Source: Opisthocomus hoazin
Taxonomy: Eukaryota > Chordata > Aves > Opisthocomiformes > Opisthocomidae
Direction of reading: 5' to 3'
DNA length: 64,000 bases
Assembly (NCBI RefSeq): GCF_030867145.1
Contig: NC_134422.1
Span: 2,820,001 to 2,884,000, forward strand
A model generated the notes under the pieces. That model searched no databases. It was not told the origin of the DNA and saw only the letters and a program-made list of their open reading frames with translations. Below are positions 51,597 to 61,863 of this stretch, piece by piece (position 1 is the first letter of the stretch; each line of letters opens with the position of its first letter). The position numbers and the translations under genes were made by a program.

Positions 51597-51761
51597 TCAC
51601 GACAACGCCAGCATCACGACTGACGCAAGCACCGCAACGTTGACTGTCCGCCTGCTGCCATCCGACGTTCTCCGGGCATGCAAGACAGCAAATACTGCGT
51701 TTGTGTCATTGGTTGGTATTTCCACGTTGCAAATCATGCCTTCGCAGCAAGAAACACACTC
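51597..51761 (-). CDS. LYPD6B: LYPD6B, terminal coding exon (end of Ly6 domain and GPI signal)
   Basis: This exon encodes 54 residues plus a TGA stop (51599-51597). It begins in phase 0 after a good pyrimidine-rich acceptor (tttttttctcgacag|GAG). It reads ECVSCCEGMICNVEIP, then TNDTNAVFAVLHARRT, then a Ser/Asp/Gly/Arg stretch and a hydrophobic tail ending VLASVVMLALS. ECxSCCEGMICN is the closing cysteine block of LYPD6B; NDT is a potential N-glycosylation site. The small residues before the hydrophobic tail fit a GPI attachment signal, placing the protein on the outer cell surface. The four exons total 510 nt including the stop, a 169-residue precursor, close to the usual family size. A 12-bp direct repeat overlaps the stop codon (see findings). 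No clear polyadenylation signal is seen close by; an ATTAAA on the minus strand at 49819-49814 is only a weak candidate. Confidence 0.95.
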   Translation of the reverse strand, partial: ECVSCCEGMICNVEIPTNDTNAVFAVLHARRTSDGSRRTVNVAVLASVVMLALS

Positions 51762-53476
51762 CTGTCGAGAAAAAAAGAGATTGCCAGACACAGGGTAATT
51801 CAGCAGGGGCTTTTAGAGACATATGTGTTTTTCAACTGACTGCAAAGGTTACAGCTAAACATACAGAGCATATATGCTACAACTTCTCTTCCAAATCAGG
51901 CACCACAGCCTTCCCAGAGTAACTCGTCACCTAGTGCTGTCACCGGGCTTGGAAACTGCGATGGGACGCAGTACAGCCCTGCCAGCTGTACTGACAAGTT
52001 CACTAACATAACAAAACAGAGAGAGCTTTCCACCACTTTCCCCTTCTAACACATCTGTTTGAAAGTTTCAAGTTTCAGCTTTTAAGCTAAAAAGTTCTGA
52101 CTGTAAAAACTCTGTTCCCATTCATTTTTCCCCTCCAGCTTTTGTATTCAGTGTAGCTTTGCATGCTGAACTTCCGACTTTCTTTTTTCAGTTTTCTAGT
52201 GCCACAGAACCACTGACACAGCTGATTTTCAGGAGGGAATCTGAAAATAATTTTCCTTACTTCACACTCTTTACTAGAAAAGCCAAGAGAATGCCAATTT
52301 TTATCTAATCCAGAGGCACGAGAACTCTTCTAAGACAAAACGCAGCAGAAGGCAGGCTGCACAGTCACTTCAGGGACCTTAGAAATGCTTATAAATATCT
52401 GCAGGGTGGGTGTCAGGAGGATGGGGCCAGACTCTTTCCAGTGGTGCCCAGCGACAGGACAAGGGGCAACGGGCACAAACTGAAGCAGAGGAAGCTCCAG
52501 CTGAACCCGAGGAAGAACTTCTTCCCTCTGAGGGTGCCGGAGCCCTGGCCCAGGCTGCCCAGGGAGGCTGTGGAGTCTCCTTCTCTGGAGATATTCCAGA
52601 CCCGCCTGGCCGCGGTGCTGTGCAGCCTGCTCTGGGTGACCCTGCTTGGGCAGGGGGTTGGGCTGGGTGACCCACAGAGGGCCCTGCCAACCCCGACCAT
52701 GCTGGGATTCTGTGATTCTGTGATTCATGCCCTCAGTCCACCAAAGCCTTTTGAAATCAATGGAAGTCAATTCAGACAACATACAGGTCCTTTTATATTT
52801 AATGTGGATGTTGTCTGCTTCATTTTTGGTGTCTGAAATCTTTCATGTTAAAATAACCTAGCTAACCTTCTCAACTGTTAAGGAATTAGTCGATAATACT
52901 TTGCTGCAGTGAATAATACTTTGGTGGGATATGCCTGATTATTAAGAACAAACTTCTCTCATCCTCGGGATGCTAAGTAGAAGGCAGCAGCTCTAGCTTT
53001 TTGTCCTGGAACAAAATCTCCATTGTACCTTGCTTAAGAGTATGGCCTTTGTGGACAAATACAGCCTTATGTTGTGTGCTGTGCAGTGGTACGCAGCTAC
53101 ACTATGCGGAGACACGGTGGGAGTACCCAGCTCGCCCAAGGGCTGACAGCGACACAGCACCGGTGCGGGTTGCATCGCCTGCATGGGCACCTTACTCAGA
53201 ACTCAGAAACCACAGCCCCAGTGCGCACTGGGGACACACGAGCAACACCCCAGCAAGCTCAGGTGTTTCTTTACAAGTTGTTGTTACACCCCATCACACA
53301 GCAGCACAAATAGGAAAGCAGGAGTAGTCATGCGGCTGTTGCAGAAATCTGATTTCTGTTGTTGGATACCGGAGAGTGTATCTTGGGCCACCCTCCTCAG
53401 CTCGGCAGGAAAAACCAGTACGGAAAGGCAAACCTCGGAAGCCACGTGCAGCCCTGGTACAAAGAGGAGTGCTTAC
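51762..53476 (-). other. LYPD6B: LYPD6B last intron
   Basis: This 1715-bp phase 0 intron has gtaagc at the donor and cgacag at the acceptor. It contains a plus-strand (antisense to the gene) CR1 copy at about 52373-52726. The remainder shows nothing I recognise. Confidence 0.9.
52373..52726 (+). repeat. CR1 LINE, 3' fragment in LYPD6B intron
   Basis: Plus-strand CR1 of about 350 bp, antisense to LYPD6B. It starts gggaccttagaaatgctt and ends gggattctgtgattctgtga. GC-rich and little diverged from the copy at 54255-54770. The open frames on both strands here are shadows of the repeat. Confidence 0.95.
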
Positions 53477-53607
53477 TGTGTGGCCACTTTCTCGGTGGCG
53501 GTGGCAGCCCACCAAATGGCATTCTTCTCCAGTAGCACATTTTTTGGTGACTGATGTGCTCTTCCCATGGTCTGTGAAGAGATGGACTGTCAAACAGTAC
53601 TGAGTAC
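53477..53607 (-). CDS. LYPD6B: LYPD6B, third coding exon (central Ly6/uPAR domain)
   Basis: This exon is 131 nt. It lies between an acceptor (attttgtag|GT) and a donor (CACACA|gtaagc). The first two bases complete a Ser codon carried over in phase 1, and the exon ends in phase 0. It encodes STQYCLTVHLFTDHGKS, then TSVTKKCATGEECHLVGC, then HRHRESGHT. The QYCLTVH and VTKKC blocks and the C-x5-C-x4-C spacing match LYPD6B closely. It supplies four cysteines. The open frame continues past both splice sites without homology, showing that the true exon ends are the splice sites. The intron upstream (53608-55106) contains a sense-strand CR1 copy. LYPD6, the paralogue, is less similar here, so LYPD6B is preferred. 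Confidence 0.95.
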
Positions 53608-54254
53608 CTACAAAATAAATTTTTAAAAGTTTATTTGCATAAAGTACGCATTCTTTTATAGGGTTTGAAAACTTCAAACAATTTAGCAAAATATTGCCAT
53701 AAAAATGACTTTTTTTGGCTGTATAAAGCCATTTCTCAACTTGATCAAAATACCATTTAGCAAGAAATTAATTAGTGATGAAATCTTAGAGCTTAACTGA
53801 CCCTCCAAGCCTCCAGAAAGGCTGCTATCATTGAAACTACTTATTAGCACTATCATCTACACATTTATCTTCCATTCCCTACCCTTTTTTGCAGCACATT
53901 CTTGTTTTCTTTGTTTCCGACCTGTTTCCTCATTCCCCTAGTTCATTTTTTCCCCTTTCCCACTGTTACTGTGAATAAAAAATGGGGAAACATATTTCCA
54001 TTCTTTTTTATCTATCTGTCTATCATTCTCTCAGACAAGTATGATCCGTAGCCATTCAGGTCTTGTGGTCCCAGGCAAGCCTATAGCCCAGAGATACCGT
54101 TATATCTTGGGATGGTATCCAAAAGCAAGGGACTAAGGCTACAAAGGCACTTCTTCAGGTTTTTTTAAACATCTTTACAATTAATTCCTAGGAAGTACAT
54201 AGCTACATATACACACACAGAGAAAATTACTTAATATATTATTGATATATTAAT

Positions 54255-54770
54255 AATCACAGAATCACAGCATGGTTGGGGTTGGAAGGGACCTCTGTGG
54301 GTCACCCAGCCCAACCCCCTGCCCAAGCAGGGTCACCCACAGCAGGCTGCACAGCACCGCGGCCAGGCGGGGCTGGAATATCTCCAGAGAAGGAGACTCC
54401 ACAGCCTCCCTGGGCAGCCCGGGCCAGGGCTCCATCACCCTCAGAGGGAAGAAGTTCTTCCTCGGGTTCAGCTGGAGCTTCCTCTGCTTCAGTTTGTGCC
54501 CGTTGCCCCTTGTCCTGTCACTGGGCACCACTGGAAAGAGTCTGGCCCCGTCCTCCTGACCCCCACCCTGCAGATATTTAGAGGCATTTCTAAGGTCCCC
54601 TCTCAGCCTTCTCTTCTCCAGGCTGAACAAGCCCAGCTCCCTCAGCCTCTCCTCGTAGGAGAGATGCTCCAGTCCCCTCCTCATCCTCGTACCCCTCCAC
54701 TGGACTCTCTCCAGTAGCTCCTCATCTTTCTTGAACTGGGGAGCCCAGAACTGGACACAGTACTCCAGAT
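54255..54770 (-). repeat. CR1 LINE, 0.5 kb fragment in LYPD6B intron
   Basis: Minus-strand CR1 of about 515 bp, in the same orientation as LYPD6B. The 3' octamers aatcacagaatcacagcatg are at the left edge; the 5' truncation at agtactccagat runs straight into an AT-rich tract. A minus-strand frame gives [20 protein letters not shown], the usual end of CR1 ORF2. Confidence 0.95.
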
Positions 54771-54897
54771 ATTATATTATATAATATTATAATATATACT
54801 TTATCAATAATGTATTGTTATACATTATATAAAATGTTTTTATATATATAAATAAAAATATGTAATATATAAAACATATATTTTTATATAAATAGAA
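54768..54897. repeat. AT-rich low-complexity tract
   Basis: About 130 bp composed almost only of A and T (atattatattatataat-like), directly at the 5' truncation of a CR1 copy inside a LYPD6B intron. Confidence 0.9.
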
Positions 54898-55106
54898 GTA
54901 ATTTTTCACTGTTGCTTTGTGCTCTGCAATGATCAAAATAGTCACCTCAGCAGAAACCGTATGACTCAGTATTACTAATAACATAACTGAGGGCACCACT
55001 GTGTTGGCATGTTAATCCCCTTCAGCTACACTTCTACAAGACGGCTGAGTCAGCAAGAAGGAAATGTAACTATCATAAAGCATCTCCTTAGCACAGACAC
55101 ACTTAC

Positions 55107-55205
55107 TTGCAGGACACCATCTATCTTCAGCCCATCTGTTACAGTTGTAATTGTCCACTGCATTATCACAGGTAAAGCACTTAAAACTGTTTGGAAATGG
55201 AGTGG
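55107..55205 (-). CDS. LYPD6B: LYPD6B, second coding exon (start of Ly6/uPAR domain)
   Basis: This exon is 99 nt. It follows an acceptor (cttttaaag|CC) and ends at a strong donor (GCAA|gtaagtg). It enters in phase 1, completing the Pro codon split from the previous exon, and leaves in phase 1. It encodes PTPFPNSFKCFTC, then DNAVDNYNCNRW, then AEDRWCPA. The CxxC start followed by the DNYNCNRW block is characteristic of LYPD6/LYPD6B. It supplies four of the twelve cysteines that form the three-finger fold. The intron to the upstream exon is 1123 bp. The reading frame joins exactly to both neighbours, which is strong support because each exon is too short to stand out alone. Confidence 0.94.
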
Positions 55206-56328
55206 CTTTAAAAGTATGAAAATATAGTAAGTTGGCAAATATTAAGAAAAAAAATATTCAGAATAATACTGTAAGTGCTTGTACACACATATACTTACAA
55301 AATCATATTACACACATTTACATATTTTCAATGATACATCACTGTTAGACAAATAAAATCTACGAGACAAGTTTTGTAGAAAGCTTTCACATTTATTAAC
55401 TAGTATTGCTGTGCCTGAACTTTAAAACATCTCCTCCTGTTTCCACACTCTCACAATGAAAAACACTGCTGAAGTAGTGGTGGGAAAAACAGGAAAGGGA
55501 GAAGATCTTCTGTGTACACACATGACAGTACATCCGCCTGTCTGTCTGTACAGGTACACAGACACCATCTACATGCCAATGGCTTTTGATTCCTTTGATG
55601 GAAAAAATTACAGCTTCAAAACCAGCTTCAGATCTTGATCTCCACCTCTGGAGAAGTGACAAAGGGAAATTTTAAAATCTTATTTACATTACATAAATAC
55701 ATAAATTAAGATGCGCAGTTCCCTAGATGCACATATATTCCTGTTACAGCTAGCTGTCTCGACTCTTTTAATGACACATATCACGAAAATCATCTTCCCT
55801 TAAATTAAAGGACAGAACACTTCTGATGCTAGATAGGAGGCAAAAAAATGATGCTATTAGTGACAACTGGCTTCACAGGTCTCACAAGGTTTTTAATTAC
55901 CTTCAGTTTGAATTAATTGCATACAGCACACCTATTCTTCCCCTTACAGAAACCCCAACAAGACAAAAGGCAGAAACATCTGTTCTGTGTTATTTATCAG
56001 AAACCTGCTGCACCATTTGCTCTATAGGAAGACATTTCAGAGACAGGAAAATATAACAAAAAGCACTTAAAATGTGAAAACTATTGCCCTCATGCACTTT
56101 TCAATACAGCAATGCACGCAATTGTTTGTTTTCATTCACTCAACTTCTAAAATCTTAGAAATAAACTAAACTGTTGTGGGTTGAAAAGCAAAAGTTTTAT
56201 TTTAAACTTTTTATCCTTCATCTTTGAAGAGGACAAACACAAAAACCAGTGGATCGAAAGAATATGGCAATTAACTAAAATGCTGAGCTACAATTGCATA
56301 CAGAAAAAAGGCATAACTGTCTACTTAC
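55206..56328 (-). other. LYPD6B: LYPD6B first intron between coding exons
   Basis: This 1123-bp phase 1 intron runs from gtaagt at the donor to ttaaag at the acceptor. It has no recognised repeat. Short open frames in it (for example 55396-55662 minus and 55826-56056 plus) have no family resemblance. Confidence 0.88.
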
Positions 56329-56443
56329 GGTCTAGTGGAGGTCTCACATTGTAAAAGTTGATGTTCTCAGCTGAAACCCAATTTTCTGAAAGGATGAGGA
56401 ACGGAAGAAAGGCTCTGGCCAGCACGCGATAGAATAACAACAT
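56329..56443 (-). CDS. LYPD6B: LYPD6B, first coding exon (signal peptide and mature N-terminus)
   Basis: This exon carries the start codon and 38 codons plus one base (phase 1). The product begins MLLFYRVLARAFLPFL, a hydrophobic signal peptide with likely cleavage after VSA. The mature N-terminus reads ENINFYNVRPPLD, which matches the LYPD6B family as I know it. The exon ends at a consensus donor (CC|gtaagt, donor bases 56328-56323). The ATG has A at -3. An AG lies at 56446-56445, so the exon may begin just one base before the ATG or may extend further upstream; the sequence does not settle this. Mammalian LYPD6B has several non-coding or alternative 5' exons, so more are expected at higher coordinates. 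The product is a secreted, GPI-anchored Ly6 protein; family members modulate nicotinic acetylcholine receptors. Confidence 0.92.
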
Positions 56444-58055
56444 GCTGAGTACTATTGTACATGAAAAGCAAAACTCTTAGGCCTACGAAAGAAAGGGAAC
56501 ACATTATTTTGGGGGAATCATAAAGAACTGAGCATGTAGAACAACAAATATCCTACGAACTGCTCCTGAAACCCCGACAATTCAGTCCATCGATCTGTAC
56601 TGTGAAGATGGCTAATGCAAGCAGGCACGCAAAGCCGAACCAGGCAAAGCTGGGCAGTTACTGCCTTCTGCTGGCCAGGACCCTGTACACAGTACTTGCC
56701 TTTCCACAAATGTAGAAAAATTAACTTTATTTCTTCCATCTATTTGTCCTTCTAATCAATGTCAATCTTATCGATTCCTTGTAAGCATTCCTAAAAATCA
56801 ACACCAAAACTGAGCTCCTTTCTGTCCAACTTGGAACAGACTGGATTACAATACCATTGCAGAAAGCAAAATGCAGACGGACGTCACTTTTAACACCAAC
56901 AGCCTGGAACCCAAGACCAGTTCCTTATCTGACACAGACCAGTGTGTGTCTATTGACTTCAGACAAGCTACATCATCTGAATTGTAAGGGCACTTATCAG
57001 TGGCACAGCATACAAGATCATGAGCGTAAATTAGATTTATTTCTTTTTAAAGTGCACACCAAGGAAGTACTAAGGAAGATGCCTGGTGATGCTACACAAG
57101 TTCTGGAGAATTGCTAAGTACAACACGCAGAAAGATGAGATACATGTTTTGGGTGCACTCTGCACATTTATTTGGGGCCCCCCAGGTACTTTGGTAAGGC
57201 TTTGTAGAGAAGAGCTAACCAACAAACAGTTTGATCAGTTTGATATTTGGACATACACGCCTACAGACACACAGGTACGTATGGCAAATTGCAGCGATCC
57301 TGGAAACCTAGTTGAGATATTAAAAAGCAGAGTCAGATCCAACGGCACTCCGCCCATGCAAATTCCCAGCAGGAGAAACAAGCTTGAGTGGCGGCTCCTG
57401 CCAAACCCGAGAGGTTGCTTGGAGCTGCCGAGGGCACTCAGTCAGAAACCTCCGCACAGCCCTGTGTGGGTGTACGCTGCGCAGGGAGCCCTGAAATCAC
57501 CCCAGCACCCAACTGAAAACGCTGCTCCAGACCACAGCAGCGAAGTCAGGAGCATCCTTCTTTTTCCTGTTGTTTTTCTTTTTTTGTTCCTAACTGGCAC
57601 AGACAGGAATTATTTGAAAGATGGTTTTGCCAGCAAACCAACCAACAGAAAGTTCACCTTCATGCTTTGGGAGTTCAGCCAACCTACTTAGGATTTGTTT
57701 TTAAAATCATGGCTTTACGAACATCTTTCAGTCAATTCTGAGAAAGCTGCAGCGTACCTCTACTTGTGGTGCGCCTCCAAGACTGTTTTCTGTGGATGGG
57801 CCAGATTTCTTCTGACTACAGCCCAGGGTCTAAAGAAGAAGCAGCATGTGTGGAAAACAGCAACTGATCATCATAATTCTGTCCTGAAGGAACTAATTAG
57901 CTTAAACACTGTATGTCCTTATTTATGCAGAAAATGAAGATAGAAACCTCGAAGTGTGGTGGTTTTTCTCACAAAATATCCAAAGCAGCACCTGAACTAC
58001 ACAGTATGGCCCTGCCTTATTGAGTGCTATCCTGCTGCAGACATACAGATTCCCT

Positions 58056-58145
58056 TGACCCTGCTTCAGCAGGGGGGTTGGACTAGATGACCCACAGAGG
58101 TCCCTTCCAACCCCTACCATTCTGTGATTCTGTGATTCTGTGATA
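58056..58145 (+). repeat. CR1 LINE, 90-bp 3' terminus
   Basis: Plus-strand terminal piece: tgaccctgcttcagcagggg, then gacccacagaggtcccttcc and three octamer repeats (attctgtg attctgtg attctgtg). Heavily 5'-truncated but well preserved, suggesting a fairly young insertion. Confidence 0.95.
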
Positions 58146-61100
58146 CCACAGTGTCATAAAAGACAAATGAAAGACAAGAAGTGAAGCAAGGAAGACTACT
58201 CAGTCCTTCCGTGAGGATGAGTTTACTTCTCTGGCAAGGGAAAAACATTATTCAGGCAATGCGCTGGGCGGAAAAAGACTATACCAGATGAATACATATT
58301 TCATGCTCTAGAGATATCCAAACTTTCAACACATGCTATGACCAAAACAGAAGCACTAATCAGCAGCAAGGTAACCTAAAAGAGTAAAGACAAACATCAG
58401 CCTCCAGATTAGAGGTTGTTAGCAAACTATGAAGTGACTGGGTCCCCTACAGTTCATTCCTTACTGAAACAGAAACACCAAAATGTGGGTCAAATCCCAA
58501 ACACCACTGCAAAATCCAAAATAAATCTATAACATAGTTACAGTTCTCTCCAATTCAGCACATAATATTTGCACAGTGATATCCTACAGCATTAACACAG
58601 GCTGTTCATAGCCCACTTGGCTTGTCTCATTAACACATACTCCAGGTGCACATTTCAAATGTATGCTTATTTTAGTGGGTTTTTTTATTTTATTGAGACA
58701 CAAACCTGTGCATCATGACTCGACGCTTTTCTGCTGACAAGCCCTGTCACACTGTGTCACCAAGCTGTTGCCTCCAAAGTGTACTTCACAAGCTTTTGAT
58801 ATTTTCCAAGACAGATCAGCAGAACGTGGCGCTATCCAGGACAGGAGAAAGGGAAAAGAGGAGACAGTGCTGCTACTACAATTCATGAATGATCCACTAT
58901 ACTATCCACCTTAGCTTCTCCTTCCTCTAACATTCTTAGCTCTACCAGCTTATGTTGGAGACAACATTCCTCCCTCAAGCTCCTTTTGTTTTAAACAGTT
59001 CACTTGAAGCTAGTGCCCAAACCCCCTGTGCTTTATAATCCATATCCAAGATTCTTTGAATCAATTTTTGCTCACAAAATAACCATTTATCCCAGTATCA
59101 AGAGGTGACAGAACTTCTGTTCCAGCTGACAACTTTCTTCTTTTCTTCACAGACAATAATTCCCCATATTAACTCATCCCACTCTTCTCCTTCAAGGTAT
59201 TTTGGATCGGGTTTCCATGATCTAACCAAGAAAAGGAAGCACCATAGTGCACCAAACCCCTCCGTTAGAACCATCACCATTATTCTGAAGGAGTTGAAGA
59301 GTGAAAGTCAACGTAATCACAAAATGTCACAGGTACCGGAAGCGAAATACATCAGCATTATTTCTATAAAATTATACTTTCCATGGAAACAGCCAATCTG
59401 AGAAAAAAATAACAGCTCAAGATGCACAAAGGCTAACTTAAGAGATCTTGACATGCTGACTTAAAAACAAAAATACCCCCAAAGCACAGAATATGAAACA
59501 CAATTATGCACCACTGAATTAGCCAGCTCTTCAGTCATGTCCCCTTTTCCCGATGTAGAAGACACATCCCTCCTGTCACTCTATTTAGAGGCTGTCCTTC
59601 CCTCTTCTTTCCTGTAGGTATGTCCTGTCACCCGCCACTGGAGCCCAGACAAGATGTTTGCCCTGACTCAGTACAGCCACTCATTCTTACGTCCATCCCA
59701 TGTACCCCACCGCTCTGCAGAGAGAGATTAAAGCTGCTTTTCACAGCAAGGTAGAATTTTACTGTGCTGAGACACATCTCCCGACCTCCCCCTGCACAGG
59801 CTTTCCACTGGGAGGAAGACAGCGGGGCGGGGATGGCACAGCCAGCAAGGCTGCACTGAAAGGAGCCTCTTCGGAAGCTGTTACCTGTGCCAGGGTAAGC
59901 TGGTCCCCAAGCCCCAGAAGGGAGAGATGCAGTAATCTCTCAGTACCGTCTCAATCTCTGTATCCTTTGCTGGGATGCCATAAAGTGTCTTTACATGCAG
60001 AACAAGTAGTAGCTCAAAATCAGAACTGCTACATATTTAACTTCATTAAAAGATATTTCTTTTAAAGGTACAGAACTGATGTCAATGTGCGGAGTTCAAA
60101 ATACAGTAACTCCAGCACAAGCAGGTACCAGTTTTCAGAGCCACAGGTTCCTGATGCTAATTGCGCTGCTCTTGTGTCCCCGGAATATCAGGGATCCAGT
60201 GCCCACCGACTCTACCAGGGCAGCATCAGGCCCTTCACACACACAGGCTGCTTGGGCAGTGTCGGTAACAGAAGAATCTTTTTTTGTGCCTCTAGGCAGA
60301 TGTGCCACCATCCTTCTTCACAGTTCCCTTGCAAAATAGCTCTGTTTACACCCTTTGGATATCACAAGAAAGGCACTTTCAAATTGGCAAGCCAGATTTA
60401 ATCAAGCAGCCAATTTCAGTGTATTTCAGGCAGCTCAAGAGCATTGAATCCTTTCCATTTTACTCTGTAAGAAGACAGGGTACTGAATCATTTCAATGCA
60501 TAACAGCTGCAAAATATATCCCCTTAACATATATTTTCTGCAGTTTCTACTAGGTTGAGGAAAACTTGGCTTTACTGGGAGACTGGTCCGTAACTTGATC
60601 TGATGCACCTGGATAGCAAATAAAAGGCACAATTACACTTGTGCCAGCTTTCTACAAATTCAAGCTCTCTCCTGCTCCCCTCTCCCATTCCTATTGCTTT
60701 CCCCAGGGAAGCTCATGCCAAATGGAAAATTTTAGAGAATATAAATACAAAAAACCTAGTCTTCAGCTGGTGTAAAGCACAGTAAATTGACCTCACAATT
60801 TGCTGTAGTCAAAGGTGTCCTTGTTTGCTAACCAGGCCAATAAATAATGGGTGTCATTTCAGATAGTCTTAGTTGCACAGCTGCACCAGAAGTCATTCTC
60901 AAATAAAATGGGAAAACATTGGCAAAAAATGGCTTTCGTGTCTTCTCCAAAATCTTTAAAATGCTTATTTTCTTCGTAATCTCTTACCTCTGTTGTGCTT
61001 TCATTATATTATTATCTAGTAGCATGAGCACACACTTCATTATGCCCAATTAGGAACTCTCATTAATGAAGGAAAAACCTGTCACAATACAGAAGATTAA

Positions 61101-61852
61101 CTTACATAAACAAGGGCAAACGTGGAGACATGGCTTTCCTGGGGTGAGGGAAGAAGACCCAAGAGGGAAGGGCTGTTAATGTATGCTCTGTCAAGAACTT
61201 GTAACCAAAGCACATTTCAAGAAAACAATGAGGAATACAATGGCTGAAATAATTAATATAATCCAGGAATTTTTAAGGTTTATCTTGCAGTGTGTAACAG
61301 AAGAGTAGGAAGCAGGGTGCTTGATTTTTGATTTTAATAAAATTCAAGTCTGTCTACATTGTTTTTACTGGCAGACTCTGTGGAGGATTAGCAGATTTAA
61401 CATCAGATATGAAATGCAAACGAAACTTCCTCCTGTCATTTAGTAAGCAATTTTCAGGTGCTATTAGATAATTGCAAATGCTTAGGTGAAGCTTGTTAAG
61501 TACCACTTCAGGACATAGGAGTCAGAAATACATAGGCAGAAAGGTATGTATGTTAAGGGCTGAAAAAGTTAAAACCAACACCTGACATCATCAGGTGTTC
61601 CCTACAACAAATCAGAAAGGCCATACCAGACACTTCAGCTTATCTAACAAGACAAAAATAGCTCCTTGGCTTCCCCGTTTCTTACACAAATACTGCCATT
61701 CTCCTGTTTTTCCTCTGGAGACCATTTAATTTGATCTGTCAGCCACCATTTACGCCACTTCGAAACTCAGGGAGTGAATAAGTGAATGGCAATGAAGAAG
61801 AGAAAACCCTCATTACCTCTGGGAAATAGGCAGACCACATTTAAAATAAAAA

Positions 61853-61863
61853 GGGGGGGGGGG
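61853..61863 (+). repeat. G11 homopolymer
   Basis: Eleven consecutive G directly after an A-rich stretch and followed by aagg. Confidence 0.9.

Larger units (their letters stand above)
53608..55106 (-). other. LYPD6B: LYPD6B middle intron
   Basis: This 1499-bp phase 1 intron has gtaagtg at the donor and ttgtag at the acceptor. It holds a minus-strand CR1 copy (54255-54770) in the same orientation as the gene and, next to it, an AT-rich tract (54768-54897). The rest is AT-rich and unremarkable. Confidence 0.9.

Noticed and set aside
52330..52836. Open frames of 86-150 codons in a LYPD6B intron
   Set aside because: CR1-derived; the true gene exons flank this repeat.
53294..53476. Extension of the LYPD6B third-exon frame past the donor
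   Set aside because: Similarity to the family stops exactly at the CACACA|gtaagc donor, so the rest is intron.
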